64,000 bases of DNA, taken from Streptomyces ortus. Lineage in GTDB: Bacteria > Actinomycetota > Actinomycetes > Streptomycetales > Streptomycetaceae. The notes below the pieces were generated by a model, which saw only the letters and a list, made by a program, of their open reading frames with translations, did not search any database and was not told the origin of the DNA. Position numbers and translations under genes: made by a program. Location: the NCBI RefSeq assembly GCF_026341275.1, contig NZ_JAIFZO010000002.1, positions 7,966,118 to 8,030,117 on the forward strand, given 5' to 3'. This document shows positions 61,083 through 64,000 of this stretch, in pieces; within the stretch, counting starts at the first letter, position 1, and each line of letters starts with the position of its first letter.

Positions 61083-61427
61083 ATGGCGTCGAGCCGTCGG
61101 ATGCTCGATCCGACCCGGCCCTCCGACCTGCAGACCAACCACGACGGCGCGCTGAACCCCAGCTCACCAGACTTCTAGAACTGGTGGACCTTCGTCGAGC
61201 ACATCCGCGCCGACTACGAGCCGACGGACGACCCGAGCCGGGAGGAAGCCGCCCAGGATCTACGGGGAGGCCGGGACATGATGACCCAGAGCAACTGGAA
61301 GCAGTACAACCGATCAGGTTCCCGGAACCCGGACGCTTACCGGTCCGGACCCGACGAGTTCCGATTCCCTTCACGCAGCGACGCCGGCACGAATCGCCTG
61401 ATCAGACTCAGGTGCTCCAGGTTGTAG
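61083..61427 (+). pseudogene. Degenerate ORF with internal stop
   Basis: One frame from the ATG at 61083 reads MASSRRMLDPTRPSDLQTNH, continues to DF, meets TAG at 61176-61178, then goes on as NWWTFVEHIRADYEPTDDPS and REEAAQDLRGGRDMMTQSNW with protein-like composition until TAG at 61425. It may be the remains of a gene. No family was recognised. The surrounding 60788-61572 otherwise holds no supported gene. Confidence 0.35.
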
Positions 61428-61572
61428 GTCCGTACCCATCCTTGCCGTCATGCGTCTGACTGTCGGCGCGTCGGCGAAAACCCGGATGCGGATGCGGTGG
61501 TCGCATGCTTACGCTCGCGGGCGAGGTGTCGAGCACGCGCCACGCCGCCAGTGCCAGTCAGGGGGACCGGAG

Positions 61573-62307
61573 ATGGACCGGGACACGAGTTGTCAGCTGT
61601 TCGCGCTCTCTTTCGATGCGGGCAGGCCCGCGGATCTCGCGCGGTTCTGGTCCGGGCTTCTCGGCTGGGAGACGGTCGACGATCCGCAGGACGGCATCCT
61701 GCTTCTGCCCAGTGACGACACCGGATTCCGCCTCCGCTTCCTGCCGTCGCAGGAGCCGAAAACGGTCCAGAACCGCATGCACTTCGATCTGACGAGTACG
61801 TCTCTGGAGGACCAGCAGCGGACGGTGGACCGGGCGCTGGAACTCGGCGGACGGCACATCGACATCGGCCAGCTCCCGGAAGAGAAGCATGTCGTGCTCG
61901 CGGACCCGGAGGGCAACGAGTTCTGCGTCATCGGCCCGGGCAACAACTTTCTCGCCGACTGCGGATTCGTCGGAGCGCTGGCCTGCGACGGTTCCCAGGA
62001 AGTCGGGTACTTCTGGAGCAAGGCGCTCGGCTGGCCCCTGGTCTGGGACCAGGATCAGGAGACCGCGATCCGCTCTCCGCACGGCGGACCTAAGATCACA
62101 TGGGGCGGGCCGCCGGTGGCGCCGAGGACGGGCAGGGACCGGCTGCGCTTCGACCTCGCTCCCACCGCCGACGGTGACCTGCAAGCGGAGGTCGATCGAC
62201 TGCTCTCGCTCGGCGCGAAGCGCATCGACGGCGGCCAGGACGACCTCGGCGGCGTGGCGATGACCGACCCCGACGGCAACGAGTTCACAGTCCTGACCCC
62301 CCGGTAG
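61573..62307 (+). CDS. VOC-family (glyoxalase-like) two-domain protein
   Basis: A 244-residue protein with two vicinal-oxygen-chelate modules: FDAGRPADLARFWSGLLGWE to DPEGNEFCVIGPG (about 10-120) and DGSQEVGYFWSKALGWPLVW to DPDGNEFTVLTPR (about 135-244). Family members are metal-dependent dioxygenases, glyoxalases or drug-binding proteins; metal ligands are not obvious here. The ATG at 61573 has GGGGACCGG upstream. Its end overlaps the convergent hydrolase gene by 23 bases. Confidence 0.82.
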   Translation: MDRDTSCQLFALSFDAGRPADLARFWSGLLGWETVDDPQDGILLLPSDDTGFRLRFLPSQEPKTVQNRMHFDLTSTSLEDQQRTVDRALELGGRHIDIGQLPEEKHVVLADPEGNEFCVIGPGNNFLADCGFVGALACDGSQEVGYFWSKALGWPLVWDQDQETAIRSPHGGPKITWGGPPVAPRTGRDRLRFDLAPTADGDLQAEVDRLLSLGAKRIDGGQDDLGGVAMTDPDGNEFTVLTPR

Positions 62308-63025
62308 GCCTGGTAGGCCCGGTGGTCCCGATAGCCCCGGCAACTGGCGGCACCAGTTCAAGAACGGTGGAGACCGCGGTGCGGTGCCAGTCCCCGGCGT
62401 TCCGGAGCATCGCGTGGTCGCCGCCCGCCATCTCCACGAACGTCGCCCGGGCGCCCGCGGCACGGGCACGGTGCACGAACGCCTTGGACAGGCGGGGATC
62501 CGTGACACGGTCGCGGTCTCCGTGCAGCACGACGACCTCCCTGTCCCGCAGCTGGGCCACCGGCTCACCCTCGGGACACCAGGGAGCCAACGCCAGAACG
62601 CCGCGGACCTGGGGCGCGCCCGCGGCACGCAGCGCCGCCCGGCCGCCCATCGAGTGGCCGACGAGAACGACGGGGACCTCCGGCGCGAGGCGCTGAAGTT
62701 CTTCGAGCGCCCGCCGCGCGTCCCGCAGGGAGTCGGCGTCCCCGCCGTTCCAGCCCCGTACGCGGTACCGCACCTCCGCCAGCAGGACGTCGTCGTCCGG
62801 TATCGCACGGGCGACGGCGCGTACGAACGGTTTCATGCGCACGGCCGCCAGGTGCCAGGGACGGGACGGGGCACGGCTGTCCGACCTGCCGCCGTGCAGG
62901 AACAGAACGGCGGCACGGGGCGCTCGGGGTAGATGCCGCACCGCCAGCGAAGAGGCGTGCGCATCCCCCGCCTCTTCGGCGGACGCCTGGCCGTGCTCCT
63001 CGGACGCCGGGCCGCGCGCTGTCAT
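62285..63025 (-). CDS. Alpha/beta hydrolase
   Basis: A 246-residue alpha/beta hydrolase: AAVLFLHGGRSDSRAPS with the oxyanion HGG, VVLVGHSMGGRAALRAAG with the nucleophile serine, a late VLHGDRDRVTD with the acid and AGGDHAMLRN with the histidine. Small size and motifs suggest an esterase or peptidase-type enzyme with unknown substrate. It converges on the VOC gene and overlaps it by 23 bases. Confidence 0.85.
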   Translation of the reverse strand: MTARGPASEEHGQASAEEAGDAHASSLAVRHLPRAPRAAVLFLHGGRSDSRAPSRPWHLAAVRMKPFVRAVARAIPDDDVLLAEVRYRVRGWNGGDADSLRDARRALEELQRLAPEVPVVLVGHSMGGRAALRAAGAPQVRGVLALAPWCPEGEPVAQLRDREVVVLHGDRDRVTDPRLSKAFVHRARAAGARATFVEMAGGDHAMLRNAGDWHRTAVSTVLELVPPVAGAIGTTGPTRPTGGSGL

Positions 63026-63330
63026 TACCGCTCCTGCCTGTCGAGCCGCCGCAACTCACCGGACTTGTCCCACTCCATATTCCGTATTCGTTGCCGACCG
63101 CTCGGTGGCTTGGTCGGGGTCCGGTCGGCACTTGGTCGGCGCTGGGTCACCCAGTCGGGACGGCACCGTACGCCCCTTCGTCCGCCTGCCCGCGCCGTCC
63201 GGTTCCACCTGCGATTTCCTGGGTGCCAGGGACCAATCCACTGCGGCTCCGGCATCGGATTACGTCCTGTGATGTCCCGACGGATGTCCCAAGGATGTCC
63301 AGATGGATGTCCCGACCACGGAGGACCCCG
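63026..63330. other. Intergenic region with GGATGTCC repeats
   Basis: About 305 bases without a supported gene. At 63270-63311 GATGTCC occurs four times at 12-17 base spacing, ahead of the GGAGG used by the small ORF at 63331; the repeats could bind a regulator or the promoter's sigma factor, but no clear -35/-10 pair was found. Confidence 0.4.
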
Positions 63331-63486
63331 GTGAACGAAGTCGCCCGGACCGGCACACGCGGCAGACCTGTCAGACACCACTCGGCTGAACCTGATCTGC
63401 GGGAGCCGCCTCCACCGGGCACGCACGGGACCCGGCGGCGGGACGACCTCAGCCGACCGCGTGACTGCCTGGGGGTGACCGCGTGA
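63331..63486 (+). CDS. Small ORF coupled to the anti-sigma factor gene
   Basis: GTG at 63331 follows CACGGAGG and encodes 51 residues, rich in Arg and Pro, ending in a TGA that overlaps the anti-sigma GTG (GTGA). In this position a sigma factor is usually found, but the peptide has no sigma-factor similarity. It may serve as a coupling leader or be spurious. Confidence 0.4.
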   Translation: MNEVARTGTRGRPVRHHSAEPDLREPPPPGTHGTRRRDDLSRPRDCLGVTA

Positions 63487-64000
63487 CAACCGAGGATCCG
63501 CACACACTGACCGGCGCCTACGCTCTGCACGCCCTGTCCGACGAGGAACGCGAGGCATTCGAACGGCATCTCGGGGAGTGCGAGGCATGTGCGCGGGAGA
63601 CGGCCGAGCTGTCCGCCACCGCCGCCCGTCTGGGACTCGCCGCCTCCCTGCCAGCACGCCCCGCCCTGCGGGAACACGTGCTGCGACAGATCCGGACCGT
63701 CCGGCAGGAGGGACCCGCGAGCCCGGCCCTGCCCCGCCGAATCCGAACGCGCCGGACCCGTACGCGCCGGACCCGTACGGGCTGGACCGGGACTCTCCGC
63801 ATCCGTACGGCACCGCGTGGCCGGCCGGTGTCGCGCTGGGCACTCGCCGCCTGCCTCGCGACCGCCACCGCCCTGGGCGTGACCGCGGTGTGGCAGCACG
63901 AACGGGCCCAGAACGCCTCCGAACAGGCGCGGCGGGCCGAACGGGGAGCGAACGACATCGCCGCCGTGCTCACAGCCCCGGACGCCAGGAGCCGGACCAC
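63483..64000 (+). CDS. Zinc-type anti-sigma factor (RskA-like), cut by the window end
   Basis: The first 172 residues of an anti-sigma factor. The zinc motif is in LSDEEREAFERHLGECEACA (H-x3-C-x2-C), followed by a basic linker with RTRTRRTRT repeats and a membrane helix (ALAACLATATALGVTAVW), after which the extracytoplasmic part begins. Such proteins hold an ECF sigma factor at the membrane. The gene continues beyond the window; no sigma gene is seen in the usual upstream place. Confidence 0.82.
   Translation, partial: MTTEDPHTLTGAYALHALSDEEREAFERHLGECEACARETAELSATAARLGLAASLPARPALREHVLRQIRTVRQEGPASPALPRRIRTRRTRTRRTRTGWTGTLRIRTAPRGRPVSRWALAACLATATALGVTAVWQHERAQNASEQARRAERGANDIAAVLTAPDARSRT

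Noticed and set aside
60836..61178. Overlapping open frames before the degenerate gene
   Set aside because: One frame starts MSDAMVMRYSGWTFTFDG and looks briefly coding, but becomes low-complexity and no family fits.

Overview
The window is high-GC DNA with GTG and even TTG starts, four-base stop/start overlaps and GC-rich terminators. It carries a LAL-type LuxR regulator, an RsbR/S/T-type switch, many TetR/LacI/LysR regulators and many secreted hydrolases. It reads as chromosome of a Streptomyces-like actinomycete, probably outside the core of housekeeping genes. No rRNA, tRNA, CRISPR array, phage or transposase gene was seen. Bases 1-8 kb hold a broken MMPL transporter joined to a LysR regulator, a GAF-ANTAR protein, an SDR, a LAL regulator and a secreted cutinase that closely resembles actinobacterial PET-degrading cutinases.

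Bases 7.6-18 kb are a stress-signalling block: an RsbW-like kinase and an RsbV-like STAS protein face each other, followed by a tightly overlapped operon encoding RsbR, RsbS, RsbT, an ATPase-phosphatase fusion, a hybrid histidine kinase and a receiver-PP2C phosphatase. A NarL-type two-component pair, a flavin reductase, a small membrane protein and a PRC-barrel protein follow. At 18-21 kb lie an enoyl-CoA hydratase family gene with a coupled leader ORF and a cobalamin riboswitch controlling the cobalt transporter genes cbtB-cbtA, next to a phosphatase-fold protein that has lost both catalytic histidines.

Bases 21.5-29.3 kb form a sugar-uptake locus: LacI regulator, ABC binding protein and two permeases, GH1 beta-glucosidase and an exported glycoamylase-like protein, with matching LacI operators before the regulator and the transporter. 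Bases 29-40 kb hold small regulator/enzyme pairs (hydrolase + CGNR, epimerase + MerR, DoxX) and a TetR-controlled permease-alcohol dehydrogenase-aldehyde dehydrogenase operon. Bases 39-47.5 kb carry secreted or envelope proteins: an erythromycin-esterase-like protein, a 1005-residue multidomain sugar-binding protein, a serine hydrolase, and a membrane Ser/Thr kinase fused to a lytic transglycosylase with an FHA-winged-helix partner.

Bases 47.7-59.3 kb are mostly regulator-controlled catabolic or detoxification genes (two MBL hydrolases, SnoaL-like proteins, SDR, glycosyltransferase, thioesterase, alpha/beta hydrolase) with recognisable operators; one TetR site occurs at two loci about 2.6 kb apart. 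The last 5 kb hold small hypothetical genes, a decayed stretch, a VOC protein, a hydrolase and a truncated zinc anti-sigma factor. Short tandem repeats at gene edges are unusually frequent throughout.
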